Positions 33,532 through 43,457 of a DNA stretch of 49,010 nt are shown one piece after another. Source of the stretch: an uncultured Pelagibacteraceae bacterium (GTDB lineage: Bacteria; Pseudomonadota; Alphaproteobacteria; Pelagibacterales; Pelagibacteraceae). The DNA is taken from NCBI GenBank assembly GCA_902629695.1, contig CACORY010000008.1, forward strand, positions 1 to 49,010, read 5' to 3'. How positions within the stretch are numbered: the first letter of the stretch is position 1; each line of letters starts with the position of its first letter. The notes under the pieces were generated by a model. That model did not search any database. It was given only the letters and a program-made list of their open reading frames with translations, and was not told where the DNA came from. The position numbers and the translations under genes were made by a program.

Positions 33532-33822
33532 TTAAAATATCATTGGTGCAATGTAAAGCTTCATACACTCTTCTATGAACCAAATCAATAAAAGTAAAAT
33601 TATTGGAGATATATCTAAAGCACCTAAATTGGGAAGAAATCTCCTTATTCTGTTTAAAAAAGGCTCCGTAAGTCTATAAGTAAAATCTAAAATCACATAC
33701 ACAAATCTATTTTGAGTATTCAAAATATTAAAAGCAATCAACCAACTTATAATAACATTTGCGATAACGACATAAGAATAAAGTTTTAATAATTGTAAAA
33801 CCAAATAAAAGATGGCAATCAT
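33532..33822 (-). CDS. YggT family membrane protein
   Basis: 96 residues, with two to three membrane helices. The family signature is visible in the middle: TEPFLNRIRRFLPNLGALDISPIIL (about 52-76, Pro-rich turn between helices). YggT proteins have been linked to osmotic shock tolerance and cell-division-linked membrane organisation. The start overlaps the mscS-like gene by 4 bases, which makes a membrane/osmotic pair. Confidence 0.9.
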   Translation of the reverse strand: MIAIFYLVLQLLKLYSYVVIANVIISWLIAFNILNTQNRFVYVILDFTYRLTEPFLNRIRRFLPNLGALDISPIILLLLIWFIEECMKLYIAPMIF

Positions 33823-34910
33823 TTTTTTTCTACATAGATAGACTGACTTGGAAAAGCAAACGAAGCCTTATTGTTTTCGACTATCTGTTTAATTGCTATA
33901 GCTAAACGCTCTTTTACTGCCAACCATTCATTCCAACTGTCTGTTTTTGTAAAACATCTTACGTACATATCTATCGAACTATCTGAAAATTTATCAACCC
34001 GTACCGCTACTCCAATATTTGTGTTGAAATCCTCACTTTTATTTACATGATTTTCTATTTGATCTCTTATAATTTTTAATTGATCAACTGTAGTATCGTA
34101 TTGAAGAGTTATTATCCAGCTAATCAACCAGTTAGAAGTTTCACTAACATTAATAACCGCATTTTCAGCAAACTGAAAATTTGGAATAATAGCCAAAGAT
34201 TTATCAAATTTTCTTATTGTGGTTGATCTAAAACCAATTTTTTCAACAATGCCCTCTATTATTCCTTCAACTAAAATCCAATCACCAATTTTAAATCTTT
34301 TTTCAACAAGAACTAAAATTCCTGAAATTAAATTTTTAAATAAATCTTGAGCACCTAGTGCTACGGCGACACCAAATAAACCAAGTCCTGCAATTATTGG
34401 CCCAATTTTTATTCCCCATAATTCTAAAACCGCAGCTAAACCTAAAATAAATATAAGTATTTTTAATGATTTTATGATCCACCCAATTAGTTCTCTAGTT
34501 AAAAGCTTATCAAGACCACTTAAAATATAAGAGACTGGTTCTATAATTTGGTGAATGACCCAAAAAATTAAAATTGTAATTAAAGTTCTATTAATTGTAT
34601 CAACTATTTCTCTTCCTTCTGTAGAGAATGTCATATAATAACTTGCAATAAAAAAACCTAAAACAATTGGAATAAACCTTGCAGGACCTACAAGTGAACT
34701 TACAAATGTGTCATCTAATTTATTTGTAGTTCTTTTTGAAATTACCTCTAATTTTTTGATTATTAATTTACTTATCAAACCTCTAAAAATAAGAAATATT
34801 AAAAAAATTCCTATACCAATTAATATTTGAAAAATATCTACACCTAGAATACCTTTGTTCCATACCGACAAAAATATTTCTGAAAAATTTTTTATCATTT
34901 CCATAATCAA
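33819..34910 (-). CDS. MscS-family mechanosensitive ion channel
   Basis: 363 residues, small-conductance channel family. The N-terminal helices are followed by the pore-lining helix (GLGLFGVAVALGAQDLFKN at about 180-198) and the beta domain with IGDWILVEGIIEGIVEKIGF and the Arg-Thr-type IPNFQFAENAVIN. It would open under membrane tension to release solutes after hypo-osmotic shock. It overlaps hemD by 4 bases at its start, and yggT by 4 at its end. Confidence 0.93.
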   Translation of the reverse strand: MIMEMIKNFSEIFLSVWNKGILGVDIFQILIGIGIFLIFLIFRGLISKLIIKKLEVISKRTTNKLDDTFVSSLVGPARFIPIVLGFFIASYYMTFSTEGREIVDTINRTLITILIFWVIHQIIEPVSYILSGLDKLLTRELIGWIIKSLKILIFILGLAAVLELWGIKIGPIIAGLGLFGVAVALGAQDLFKNLISGILVLVEKRFKIGDWILVEGIIEGIVEKIGFRSTTIRKFDKSLAIIPNFQFAENAVINVSETSNWLISWIITLQYDTTVDQLKIIRDQIENHVNKSEDFNTNIGVAVRVDKFSDSSIDMYVRCFTKTDSWNEWLAVKERLAIAIKQIVENNKASFAFPSQSIYVEKK

Positions 34911-35605
34911 ATTTTATATAACAAAAACTCCTCTTCACCAGGATTAAAAAGAAATATTTTTTTCCATTTAATCTCGTTTAATATAGATGATGTTTTTTCA
35001 CCAATACACATTAAATTCGTATTCATCCATAAGCTCTCTGATTGATAATTCTTTATAAAATTCAAAAAACTTGCCGCTGAATTTTGAGAGTAAACATAAA
35101 CTATATCTGGAATCTGTAATTTTAATTTTTCAACAAATTTTTCATCAAATGTTTCATTGTGGATAGTTTTGTAATTAACAATTCTTTTTAAATTATAGCC
35201 CTCTTTAATCAATTGATTATCCAAATCGCTAGATAGAAGTTTTCCACTTATGTAAAGAATCTTCCCATCTGATGAGTTAAAATTCTGAAAAATTATTTCT
35301 TTTAAATTAGAAACATTTCCATCTGCTGTAAAAACATTCTGAAATCCTGCACTTCTGGCTTTTTTCTCTGTTGCGTTACCTACACAAAAACAAGGAGTAT
35401 CTTTATCGAAATCTTTTAAATTAAGATACTTAATAGCATTAGCACTAGTAAAAATTATTGCATTAAAATCAGTCAAATTAATTTTTTCATACTGAACAGC
35501 CTCTATCTTTAAAAGTGGTAAATGTGAAATTTGATGACCTAAATTCTTTAATTTTAAAATCATTTCAGAACAATCTTCTAAAGGTCGTGTTAATAAAACA
35601 TGCAT
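34907..35605 (-). CDS. hemD: Uroporphyrinogen-III synthase
   Basis: 232 residues, a divergent family recognised mainly by LLTRPLEDCSEM (4-15), FTSANAIKYL (about 51-60) and VYSQNSAASFLNF (about 161-173). It cyclises hydroxymethylbilane with ring D inversion, the step after HemC, in tetrapyrrole synthesis. Its position one base after hemC and the identical direction confirm the assignment. The product supplies the heme needed by the ccm pathway in this window. Confidence 0.88.
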   Translation of the reverse strand: MHVLLTRPLEDCSEMILKLKNLGHQISHLPLLKIEAVQYEKINLTDFNAIIFTSANAIKYLNLKDFDKDTPCFCVGNATEKKARSAGFQNVFTADGNVSNLKEIIFQNFNSSDGKILYISGKLLSSDLDNQLIKEGYNLKRIVNYKTIHNETFDEKFVEKLKLQIPDIVYVYSQNSAASFLNFIKNYQSESLWMNTNLMCIGEKTSSILNEIKWKKIFLFNPGEEEFLLYKI

Positions 35606-35606
35606 A

Positions 35607-36527
35607 TTATTTTTTATATAAATTGTCAGATTTTTTTTTTAAATTTATTCCAACTTCTTGTCCTAATTTCCTAGCAGATTCAAGTGTACCAATTTTTTTT
35701 TCATTATATCTTTTTGTACCATCTAATGAAAAAAGTTCAGCATCTAACTCTATTTCATTATCATTGATTTTAGCATGAACACCGACTGCTGTTTCACAAT
35801 CTCCCTCTAAAATTTTCAAAACATTCCTTTCAGCTAAAGCACAAAAATGAGTATGCTTATGATTAATTTTTTTTAATAATTCGATCATTTCATTATCACT
35901 TTTTCTACATTGTAAGGCTATTATTCCTTGACCAGCACTAGGAATTATCTCTGAAGTTGAAAAAAATTGAGTTATTTTATTTTCTAAATCTAAAGATTTC
36001 ATTCCTGCACTAGCAAGTAATATTGCATCATATTCTCCTTCTTTTAATTTCTTAATACGAGTATCGACGTTACCTCTAATTAATTTAATGTTAAGATCTT
36101 TTCTTAATTTTTTTAACTGAAATTCTCTTCTGAATGATGAGGTTCCAATAATTGAGTCTTTGTCTAGCTCATCCAATTTTTTATTTTGAGAACTAATTAA
36201 AATCTCTCTAGGATCATTTCTTTCTAAAAAACAATTAGTTATTAATCCTTTTGTTTCTATAGCTGGCATATCTTTTAAAGCATGTATGGCAATATCTATT
36301 TTTTTTTCAATTAATTCATTTTCTATATTTTTTGAAAATAATCCTTTTCCACCCAAATCAGATAATCTTTTATCTTTAACTTCATCACCCGTTGTAACAA
36401 TTTCTTTTATTATGATTTGTTCATCGTGGTAATCATTTAAATATTTTAACAATTCCTCCTTAGCTTTTTTTGCATAAATTAAAGCTAATTTGCTTCCCCT
36501 TGAGCCAATAATTATTTTTTTTTTCAT
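35607..36527 (-). CDS. hemC: Porphobilinogen deaminase (hydroxymethylbilane synthase)
   Basis: 306 residues, normal length. GSRGSKLAL (8-16), catalytic Asp86 in HALKDMP, the substrate-binding Arg-rich GTSSFRRE (128-135) and the dipyrromethane cofactor Cys244 in EGDCETAVGVH are visible. It polymerises four porphobilinogens to hydroxymethylbilane. It heads a minus-strand operon (hemC-hemD-mscS-yggT-folD) and is divergent from tsaD with 53 bases between, an arrangement common in alphaproteobacteria. Confidence 0.96.
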   Translation of the reverse strand: MKKKIIIGSRGSKLALIYAKKAKEELLKYLNDYHDEQIIIKEIVTTGDEVKDKRLSDLGGKGLFSKNIENELIEKKIDIAIHALKDMPAIETKGLITNCFLERNDPREILISSQNKKLDELDKDSIIGTSSFRREFQLKKLRKDLNIKLIRGNVDTRIKKLKEGEYDAILLASAGMKSLDLENKITQFFSTSEIIPSAGQGIIALQCRKSDNEMIELLKKINHKHTHFCALAERNVLKILEGDCETAVGVHAKINDNEIELDAELFSLDGTKRYNEKKIGTLESARKLGQEVGINLKKKSDNLYKK

Positions 36528-36580
36528 TAAAAATTTATGTTTCTTGTATAAAGATTGTACTATTTATAAAAACTATTTGA

Positions 36581-37654
36581 ATGATCAAAAAGCCTTTAAT
36601 TCTTGGAATTGAGTCTAGTTGCGATGAAACTGCTGCATCAGTTATTACTCAAAATGAGCAAAATATTCCGATTATTCTATCTAATATCATATCAAGTCAG
36701 ATTGATATACATAAAGAATTTGGAGGAGTAGTGCCTGAATTAGCAGCTCGATCACATATTGAAAAAATTGATTTGATTGTTGAAAAAGCAATAAAAGATA
36801 GTGATATTCAAATTGAAAATTTAGATGCAATAGCATCTACCGCTGGACCTGGTTTAATTGTTTGTCTTTCAGTGGGACTCAGTTTTGGTAAAGCTTTAGC
36901 AATATCACTTAATAAACCTTTTATAGCTGTAAATCATTTAGAGGGTCATGCTCTAAGTCCAAAACTTAATTGTAAACTAGATTATCCATATCTTCTTTTG
37001 TTAATATCAGGTGGGCACTCTCAATATTTAAGTGTTGAAGGATTAGGAAAGTATAAAAGACTTGGCACGACAATAGATGATGCTTTAGGTGAAGCATTTG
37101 ACAAAACAGCAAAAATTTTAGGTATAGATTTCCCCGGAGGCCCACAAGTTGAAATTCTTGCTTCTAAAGGAAATCCTAGAAAATATGAACTACCAAAACC
37201 AATATTTAACAAAGGTGGATGTAATCTATCGTTTGCAGGTTTGAAAACAGCAGTGCTTAGAATTTCAAAAGATTTAAAATCAACCCAAGATAAGTATGAT
37301 CTTGCAGCATCTTTTCAAAAAACAATTGAGGAAATACTTTATAAAAAAACTCAAATTGCTTTTAAAGAATTTGAAAAAGTAAATAAGATTAAAGCTGACA
37401 AATTTGTTGTAGCCGGAGGGGTTGCCGCAAATTCAAATATAAGAAAAATGTTAATTAATCTTTGCAAGGAAAATGATATTACACCAATATTTCCTAAGCA
37501 AGAATTATGTGGTGATAATGCAGCAATGATAGCAATGGTTGGGTTAGAAAAGTTTAAAAAAGGCGATTTTAGTGAACTAAGTCACCCAGCAATTCCAAGA
37601 TGGCCTCTAGATGAAAATGCAATTTTTCTTAAAGGTGCAGGAGTAAAATTGTAA
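36581..37654 (+). CDS. tsaD: tRNA N6-adenosine threonylcarbamoyltransferase
   Basis: 357 residues. Iron ligands His119 and His123 are in NHLEGHALS, and the C-terminal Asp is in CGDNAAMIA. The N-terminal GIESSCDETAAS (9-20) is the ATPase-fold phosphate loop. TsaD transfers the threonylcarbamoyl group from TsaC-made threonylcarbamoyl-AMP to A37 of ANN-decoding tRNAs, with TsaB and TsaE. It is essential in most bacteria. It ends 3 bases before the EVE-domain gene. Confidence 0.96.
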   Translation: MIKKPLILGIESSCDETAASVITQNEQNIPIILSNIISSQIDIHKEFGGVVPELAARSHIEKIDLIVEKAIKDSDIQIENLDAIASTAGPGLIVCLSVGLSFGKALAISLNKPFIAVNHLEGHALSPKLNCKLDYPYLLLLISGGHSQYLSVEGLGKYKRLGTTIDDALGEAFDKTAKILGIDFPGGPQVEILASKGNPRKYELPKPIFNKGGCNLSFAGLKTAVLRISKDLKSTQDKYDLAASFQKTIEEILYKKTQIAFKEFEKVNKIKADKFVVAGGVAANSNIRKMLINLCKENDITPIFPKQELCGDNAAMIAMVGLEKFKKGDFSELSHPAIPRWPLDENAIFLKGAGVKL

Positions 37655-37657
37655 TTA

Positions 37658-38077
37658 ATGAAAAAATCTTATTGGTTATTAAAATCTGAACCAGATGTTT
37701 GGTCAATTGAACAACAAATGAGAGCAGGGAATAAAGGTGCGCCCTGGGATGGCGTAAGAAATTACCAAGCTGCAAAAAATTTAAAATCAATGAAGAAAGG
37801 AGATCAGTGTTTTTTTTACCATTCAAATATTGGAAAAGAAATTGTTGGTATAGTGGAGGTTATTAAAGAGGCTTACTTGGATAAAACTGACCAATCTGGT
37901 CGGTTTGTAGCTGTCACAGTAAAATATTTGAAAAAATTAAACAAACCAATTACCTTAGAAAACATAAAAAAAAACAAGGAATTAAGCCATTTATCATTAA
38001 TTAAACAAAGTCGACTTTCAGTAATGCCAATTGACTCTAAAAGCTGGAAAATTTTAAATAACATGAGTAAACTTTAA
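37658..38077 (+). CDS. EVE domain-containing protein
   Basis: 139 residues, a complete EVE domain: [13 protein letters not shown] (5-17), [16 protein letters not shown] (30-45), [16 protein letters not shown] (50-65). EVE domains are PUA-like readers of modified bases in RNA or DNA. Adjacent to tsaD, a tRNA-modifying enzyme gene, binding to modified nucleic acid is a reasonable expectation. The exact ligand is unknown. Confidence 0.92.
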   Translation: MKKSYWLLKSEPDVWSIEQQMRAGNKGAPWDGVRNYQAAKNLKSMKKGDQCFFYHSNIGKEIVGIVEVIKEAYLDKTDQSGRFVAVTVKYLKKLNKPITLENIKKNKELSHLSLIKQSRLSVMPIDSKSWKILNNMSKL

Positions 38078-38088
38078 AAATTAATTTT

Positions 38089-40185
38089 ATGCCTAAAAAA
38101 AAGAAAAAACCTAAAACAAAAAAAAAATCATCCAAAATTAAAAGAAAAAAAAGAATTTCAAAAAGAAGAAGTTCGGTAAGAAAAAAAGTTCGTACAAAAA
38201 AAAAAGTGTCAAAAAATAAAACAGTTAAAGTTAAAAATGATAACTCTACACAAGAAACTATTTTTAAGACAAAGCCCGAGTGGATAAAAAATAGTCTTGT
38301 AAATAAATCTCAGTATCAAACTAAATATAGTGAGTCTATTAAAAATAATAATACATTTTGGAAAAAAGAAGGAAAAAGAATTACTTGGATTAAACCTTAC
38401 AAAAAAATTAAGGATGTAAAATATAGCAAAGAAGAAGTAAGAATTAAATGGTATGAAGATGGAACATTAAATGCATCTGCTAATTGTATTGATAGGCATC
38501 TAAAAGATAAAAAAGACAAAACTGCAATTATTTGGGTAGGAGATGACCCTAAAGAGTCTCAAAAGATTTCTTACAAACAACTACATCAAAAAGTTTCAAA
38601 AGCAGCAAACGGATTAAAAAAATTAGGTATCAAGAAAGGTGATAGAGTTACAATATATTTAACAATGATCCCAGAGTTAGCAGTATTAATGTTAGCTTGT
38701 GCGAGAATTGGTGCAATCCACTCAATTATCTTTGGAGGTTTTTCTGCAGAATCTATAGCTGGTAGGGTAAATGATTGCGAATCTGAATATATAATAACTG
38801 CAGATGAGGGTGTAAGAGGAGGAAAAACCATTCCTTTAAAAGCCACGACTGACGAAGCTCTCACCAATTGTCCAAATGTAAAAAAATGTATTGTTGTAAA
38901 AAGAACTGGAAATTATGTTTATTGGGAAAATGATAGAGATGTTTGGTATCATGAATTAATCAAAGATGTTTCAAATGTTTGTGAACCAGAAGAGATGAGT
39001 GCAGAAGATCCTTTATTCATCTTATACACATCTGGTTCAACAGGAAAGCCAAAAGGAGTTTTGCATACTACAGGTGGTTACATGGTCTATGCATCAATGA
39101 CTCATCAGTATATCTTTAATTATAAACCAAAGGATATATATTGGTGCACTGCTGATATTGGTTGGGTTACTGGACACAGCTATATTATTTATGGACCATT
39201 ATCGAATGGAGCTACCACTATTATGTTTGAAGGTGTTCCAAATTATCCTGACAGTTCAAGATGGTGGCAGATTGTTGATAAATATAAAGTGAATACTTTC
39301 TACACAGCGCCAACTGCAATTAGAGCACTAATGAGAGAAGGTGATCAGCCAGTAAATAAAACATCAAGAAAATCATTAAAATTGTTAGGCACTGTTGGAG
39401 AACCAATAAATCCTGAGGCTTGGATGTGGTATTTTAATACAGTAGGGAATTCAAAATGTCCAATTGTTGATACATGGTGGCAAACTGAAACTGGTGGAAT
39501 TTTAATAGCGCCACAAACTGGTGCTATTCCTTTAAAACCAGGTTCTGCTACTAAGCCTTTTTATGGTATTAAACCAGTCTTAGTAGACAAAGATGGAAAA
39601 GAAATAAAAGGGCAAGGAGAAGGTAGATTATGCATAGCTCAATCTTGGCCGGGTCAAATGAGAACAGTCTATGGAGACCATCAAAGATTTATAGATACTT
39701 ATTTTTCTCAATTTGATGGTAAATATTTTACAGGTGATGGATGTAGACGAGATAAAGATGGTTATTATTGGATTACAGGTAGAGTTGACGATGTAATAAT
39801 TGTATCAGGACATAACCTTGGTACTGCAGAGATAGAAAGTGCGTTTGTTGCTCATCCTAAAGTTGCTGAAGCAGCAGTTGTTGGATATCCACATGATATT
39901 AAAGGAAATGGATTATATTGTTATGTAACTCTTAATGCAGGCGAATCTGAAACTGGAGATCTTGAAAGAGAATTAAAACTTTGGGTTAGAAAACAAATTG
40001 GACCTTTAGCTACTCCTGATCTAATACATTTCACACCAGGACTTCCAAAAACAAGATCTGGAAAAATTATGAGGAGAATTTTAAGAAAGATTGCTGCTAA
40101 TGAACACGGTCAACTAGGTGATACCACAACTTTAGCAGATCCAAATGTGGTAGATAGTTTGGTTGATAATAGAAAAAATACCTAA
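38089..40185 (+). CDS. acs: Acetyl-CoA synthetase with a Lys/Arg-rich N-terminal extension
   Basis: 698 residues. From about residue 63 it aligns with standard Acs: [20 protein letters not shown], the AMP-binding loop [12 protein letters not shown] (about 312-323), the WWQTETGG motif and the C-terminal Lys in RSGKIMRR, the usual acetylation site. It makes acetyl-CoA from acetate, ATP and CoA. The first 49 residues contain 29 Lys/Arg and no acidic residue, about 60 residues more than typical. No later ATG gives a normal N-terminus; a GTG at 38206 (residue 40) is the only other in-frame candidate I see. Divergent symporter genes follow. Confidence 0.94.
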   Translation: MPKKKKKPKTKKKSSKIKRKKRISKRRSSVRKKVRTKKKVSKNKTVKVKNDNSTQETIFKTKPEWIKNSLVNKSQYQTKYSESIKNNNTFWKKEGKRITWIKPYKKIKDVKYSKEEVRIKWYEDGTLNASANCIDRHLKDKKDKTAIIWVGDDPKESQKISYKQLHQKVSKAANGLKKLGIKKGDRVTIYLTMIPELAVLMLACARIGAIHSIIFGGFSAESIAGRVNDCESEYIITADEGVRGGKTIPLKATTDEALTNCPNVKKCIVVKRTGNYVYWENDRDVWYHELIKDVSNVCEPEEMSAEDPLFILYTSGSTGKPKGVLHTTGGYMVYASMTHQYIFNYKPKDIYWCTADIGWVTGHSYIIYGPLSNGATTIMFEGVPNYPDSSRWWQIVDKYKVNTFYTAPTAIRALMREGDQPVNKTSRKSLKLLGTVGEPINPEAWMWYFNTVGNSKCPIVDTWWQTETGGILIAPQTGAIPLKPGSATKPFYGIKPVLVDKDGKEIKGQGEGRLCIAQSWPGQMRTVYGDHQRFIDTYFSQFDGKYFTGDGCRRDKDGYYWITGRVDDVIIVSGHNLGTAEIESAFVAHPKVAEAAVVGYPHDIKGNGLYCYVTLNAGESETGDLERELKLWVRKQIGPLATPDLIHFTPGLPKTRSGKIMRRILRKIAANEHGQLGDTTTLADPNVVDSLVDNRKNT

Positions 40186-40805
40186 AGATTAATTCTCTCT
40201 TTAAATTCTTTTTTAACAATATCCCATTTCAAAATAACTGAGTTTAAAACTATTTTACGATCTAATACTTTTAATTCCTCTGCTATTGGTGCCCATTTAT
40301 ACAATGATAGCGCACTTGGATTAAATGGCAAGTCACCATGATAAGTGTCCCAATTAATATCTTTAAGTCTACCTTCAAAATTTTTTTTTGCTTCCTCAAT
40401 TATATCATTTGGCATTTTATTAGAGATTTCATCATCTAAAATGTTCAAAAAAATTTCTTTAGCTTTTTCTGTCCCATTATAATTAAAATTTGTTTTTAAA
40501 TATGAAAAGCTAAAAAAGGTAAGGTCTTGTAATGCCATTGCATAGATATTCCATTTGGCTAAGTTAACTGAAGCCATAAATTCATCATTTTCAAAATGAA
40601 GTACATACCTGGTTCCCATTCTGGTCTTTAAATATCCATATAATGTCACCTGCGTAACCCAGGCAGATTTTGTTTGGATAAAATTTTCAAGGGCATTCAG
40701 ATCTTTAATTTTTGATTTTGGAACAAAAGCCTTAAAAAGTGCAAAAAGGTAGATCTTAAAATCTCTCCAAGTTAAATCTTTCCAGGTAAGTTTGTATTTT
40801 CCCAT
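40182..40805 (-). CDS. Conserved hypothetical protein between acs and the acetate-type symporter
   Basis: 207 residues from the ATG at 40805; a further in-frame ATG at 40868 would add 21 residues of unconvincing sequence. No signal peptide is visible; the protein is rich in Trp and Tyr ([17 protein letters not shown] near the start, [21 protein letters not shown] near the end) and is probably soluble with membrane-surface character. I do not recognise the domain. It overlaps the acs stop by 4 bases (convergent) and is divergent from the symporter operon, so it may share control with acetate uptake. Confidence 0.75.
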   Translation of the reverse strand: MGKYKLTWKDLTWRDFKIYLFALFKAFVPKSKIKDLNALENFIQTKSAWVTQVTLYGYLKTRMGTRYVLHFENDEFMASVNLAKWNIYAMALQDLTFFSFSYLKTNFNYNGTEKAKEIFLNILDDEISNKMPNDIIEEAKKNFEGRLKDINWDTYHGDLPFNPSALSLYKWAPIAEELKVLDRKIVLNSVILKWDIVKKEFKERINL

Positions 40806-40931
40806 AAAAACCGTTAATTTCTGGTATTTATACCTTAAAAACCCCCTTATTATGAACAATTTTAACACTTTAAATCTCTTTCATAATGGTTATGGTTTTG
40901 GCCAGTTATAACTAAAAAGAGAGAGGTATAA
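40806..40931 (+). promoter_or_regulatory. Divergent promoter region of the symporter operon
   Basis: 126 bases between divergent genes. For the plus strand a TATAAC box (40907-40912) lies 20 bases before the DUF4212 start, and GAGAGG (40921-40926) is a good ribosome site 5 bases before the ATG. No matching -35 box is evident, so activator control is possible. The opposite strand has no clear promoter elements. Confidence 0.4.
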
Positions 40932-41192
40932 ATGTCAAAACAAGCACAACACTGGGAAAAAACCAGGGGATTGTTAATGGTTACGTTAGCAATCTGGTTT
41001 GTATTCTCAATTGGCATCTTCCTTTTCGGAGCAGAAATGAACGAAGTTACGGGACCATTTGGTTACCCATTGACTTACTGGTTCACTTGTCAAGGTTCTC
41101 TTGGAATTTTCGTAATCTTAATTTTCTGGTTTGCGAATAGACAAGAAAAAATTGATGAAGAGTTCGGCTTCAGTGAAAGAGGAGACGACTAA
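40932..41192 (+). CDS. DUF4212 small subunit of sodium:solute symporter
   Basis: 86 residues with two membrane helices (about 16-36, 53-75). WEKTRGLLMVTLAIWFVFSI and the GYPLTYWFTCQGSLGIFVIL motif define DUF4212, always found just upstream of a large SSS-family symporter. It likely forms the small partner of that carrier. The stop overlaps the symporter start by one base (TAATG). The strong ribosome site suggests high expression. Confidence 0.93.
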   Translation: MSKQAQHWEKTRGLLMVTLAIWFVFSIGIFLFGAEMNEVTGPFGYPLTYWFTCQGSLGIFVILIFWFANRQEKIDEEFGFSERGDD

Positions 41193-43006
41193 TGATAAAA
41201 GGTAATTTTATAGACAATTTGCCTAAAGTTTATGGAATCTATACAGGTGGATTTTTAGCTTTCATAATCATTATGGCAATTGCTGAACAGATGGGTATGT
41301 CAGCTAAAGCTATCGGAATTTGTTTCGTAGCCTTTACAGTAGCCATCTACGCGATAATTGGTTATCTATCACGAACAGCTCAAGCAGATGCGTATTACGT
41401 AGCTGGAAGACAAGTACCTACCGTGTTCAACGGAATGGCGACAGCAGCAGACTGGATGTCTGGTGCATCGTTTGTTGCAATGGCAGGTGGTATTTACTTT
41501 AAAGGTTATGGATATATGGCACTACTTGTTGGTTGGACTGGTGGATATGTACTAGTTGCATCTTTATTAGCACCATACTTAAGAAAATTTGGCTGTTACA
41601 CAGTTCCAGATTTTATTGGTACAAGATACGGTGGTAATTTATCTAGGTTAATGGCAGTAATAGTTTTAACTGTTGCTTCATTTACTTATGTGACTGCACA
41701 AATTAACGCTACAGGAACTATTGCATCTGTTGCTCTTGATATTCCATTCCAATACGCAGTTTATGTTGGACTAATAAGTATCTTATTATGTTCAATGTTA
41801 GGTGGTATGAGAGGAGTAACTTGGACACAGGTAGCACAGTACATTGTACTAATTATAGCTTATTTACTTCCAGTATTCTGGATCAGTAACAAGATGGGTG
41901 CGGGTTTCTTCCCACACTTTATGTTAGCTGATGAAGTTTCTAGAATTGCTGAATTAGAAGCTCAGTTTGGTTTTGTAAAAAACTCAGCTGAAAATCTAAA
42001 AGAAGTACCTAAAGGCTTAGCTGGAATAACTAAAGCTCACTCAGCGGTTAACGCTACACCTTGGGCATTTATTTCACTAGCACTAGCGATGATGATGGGA
42101 ACAGCTTCATTACCGCACGTGATGATGAGATATTTCACTACTCCAAGTGTAAAAGCAGCTAGAAAATCAGTAGGTTGGTCACTATTCTTTATCTTCTTAC
42201 TTTATTCTTCTGCTCCAATGTTAGCGACACTGTCTAAATTGTCATTGATTGACCCGTCATTACCAACTGGTATTATCGGTAAATCAATTGCAGAAGTTCA
42301 GTCAATAGATTGGTATCAAAACTGGAACCAAGCAAACTTAATGTTTGTAAGCGACTTTAACGGAAATGGAACTCTTGAATTAAATGAGTTTTTCATGGGT
42401 GGTAAAGCCGTTGTGTTAGCAACTCCAGAAATAGCTGGATTACCATATGTAATCTCAGGTCTAGTTGCTGCTGGAGGTATGGCTGCTGCCATGTCAACAG
42501 CTGATGGTTTGATTCTAGCGATTGCAAATGCTTTATCTCATGACTTGTACTACAAGATCATTGATCCAAAAGCAGAAACTGCAAAACGACTAGTTGTTGC
42601 AAGGGTATTACTTGTAGTAATTGGTTTTGCTGGAGCAACTATTGCAGCAATGGAGATCCAAGGTATCTTAGGTTCGGTAATCTGGGCTTTTGACTTTGCG
42701 ATGTCTGGATTGTTCTTCCCACTTGTACTTGGTGTATGGTGGAAGAGAGCTAACAGAGAAGGTGCTATAGCTGGTATGGCTTTAGGATTAATTTCTGGTG
42801 CTGGTTACCTAATTTGGGTAAGAAATGGCGGAAGTGGATTCCTAGGTATTACACAGCTAACGTTTGGTATCTTTGGTTCTGCTGTCAGCTTAGTATCTAT
42901 GGTAGTAGTAAGTTTAATTACTGCAGAGCCTAATGCTGCAACGCAAAAAATGGTTGATGAGGTTCGAGTACCATCTGGTAAATCGATCCTTGGTAAACAA
43001 CACTAA
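41192..43006 (+). CDS. Sodium:solute symporter (VC_2705 subfamily, ActP-related)
   Basis: 604 residues, about 13 membrane helices, SSS-family core (GRQVPTVFNGMATAADWMSGASF at about 72-94, then LPHVMMRYFTTP and AAAMSTADGLILAIANALSHD). The family transports acetate, pyruvate or lactate-like monocarboxylates with sodium; the nearby acs supports acetate. Residues 388-399 (DFNGNGTLELNE) form a canonical EF-hand loop in an extramembrane segment. A terminator follows within 15 bases. Confidence 0.93.
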   Translation: MIKGNFIDNLPKVYGIYTGGFLAFIIIMAIAEQMGMSAKAIGICFVAFTVAIYAIIGYLSRTAQADAYYVAGRQVPTVFNGMATAADWMSGASFVAMAGGIYFKGYGYMALLVGWTGGYVLVASLLAPYLRKFGCYTVPDFIGTRYGGNLSRLMAVIVLTVASFTYVTAQINATGTIASVALDIPFQYAVYVGLISILLCSMLGGMRGVTWTQVAQYIVLIIAYLLPVFWISNKMGAGFFPHFMLADEVSRIAELEAQFGFVKNSAENLKEVPKGLAGITKAHSAVNATPWAFISLALAMMMGTASLPHVMMRYFTTPSVKAARKSVGWSLFFIFLLYSSAPMLATLSKLSLIDPSLPTGIIGKSIAEVQSIDWYQNWNQANLMFVSDFNGNGTLELNEFFMGGKAVVLATPEIAGLPYVISGLVAAGGMAAAMSTADGLILAIANALSHDLYYKIIDPKAETAKRLVVARVLLVVIGFAGATIAAMEIQGILGSVIWAFDFAMSGLFFPLVLGVWWKRANREGAIAGMALGLISGAGYLIWVRNGGSGFLGITQLTFGIFGSAVSLVSMVVVSLITAEPNAATQKMVDEVRVPSGKSILGKQH

Positions 43007-43020
43007 ATAAATCTTCTAAA

Positions 43021-43045
43021 GGGGCGATTAATTTCGCCCCTTTTT
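43021..43045 (+). terminator. Rho-independent terminator of the symporter operon
   Basis: Perfect stem GGGGCGA (43021-43027) / TCGCCCC (43034-43040) with a six-base TTAATT loop, then TTTTT. It is flanked by AAA on the 5' side, so it could work in both directions, but the only gene ending here is the symporter (stop at 43006). Confidence 0.93.
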
Positions 43046-43073
43046 AAAAATTCAGTTTTCAAGTTATTTTTTA

Positions 43074-43430
43074 ATGTCAGCTAACTTTCATCCTTTGGTT
43101 TATATAATTGATTACATATTGGGTGTAATCATGTGGACTTTAATTGGAAGAGTAGCAATGAATATATTTCAAAGAGAAGACTCACAATTTTTTTTTATGA
43201 AGGTATTTGTTAAATTTACAAATCCTTTAATTGTTTTATTTAAACCAATAACTCCCTCATTTATAATTGGTCCTTTAGTTCCCTTATATGTGGCTTGGTT
43301 TTTTTTCATGATAAGATTTTATCTAATGCCTTGGGTTTTAGGATATTCTGTGATGGGTATGTTATCTTTTCCATTGGAAAGTGAAATTTCAAGACAAATT
43401 TATCAATTTTTTAATTCAATTAAATTTTAA
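43074..43430 (+). CDS. Small membrane protein, possibly distant YggT-like
   Basis: 118 residues, three hydrophobic segments (about 8-28, 60-90, 90-105). NPLIVLFKPITPSFI (about 49-63) followed by a membrane helix loosely resembles the Pro-rich YggT core, but the match is weak. The start follows the symporter terminator by 28 bases, so it begins its own transcript leading to rpe. Confidence 0.7.
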   Translation: MSANFHPLVYIIDYILGVIMWTLIGRVAMNIFQREDSQFFFMKVFVKFTNPLIVLFKPITPSFIIGPLVPLYVAWFFFMIRFYLMPWVLGYSVMGMLSFPLESEISRQIYQFFNSIKF

Positions 43431-43457
43431 AATTGATACTAGTTAATTTAGTTATCA

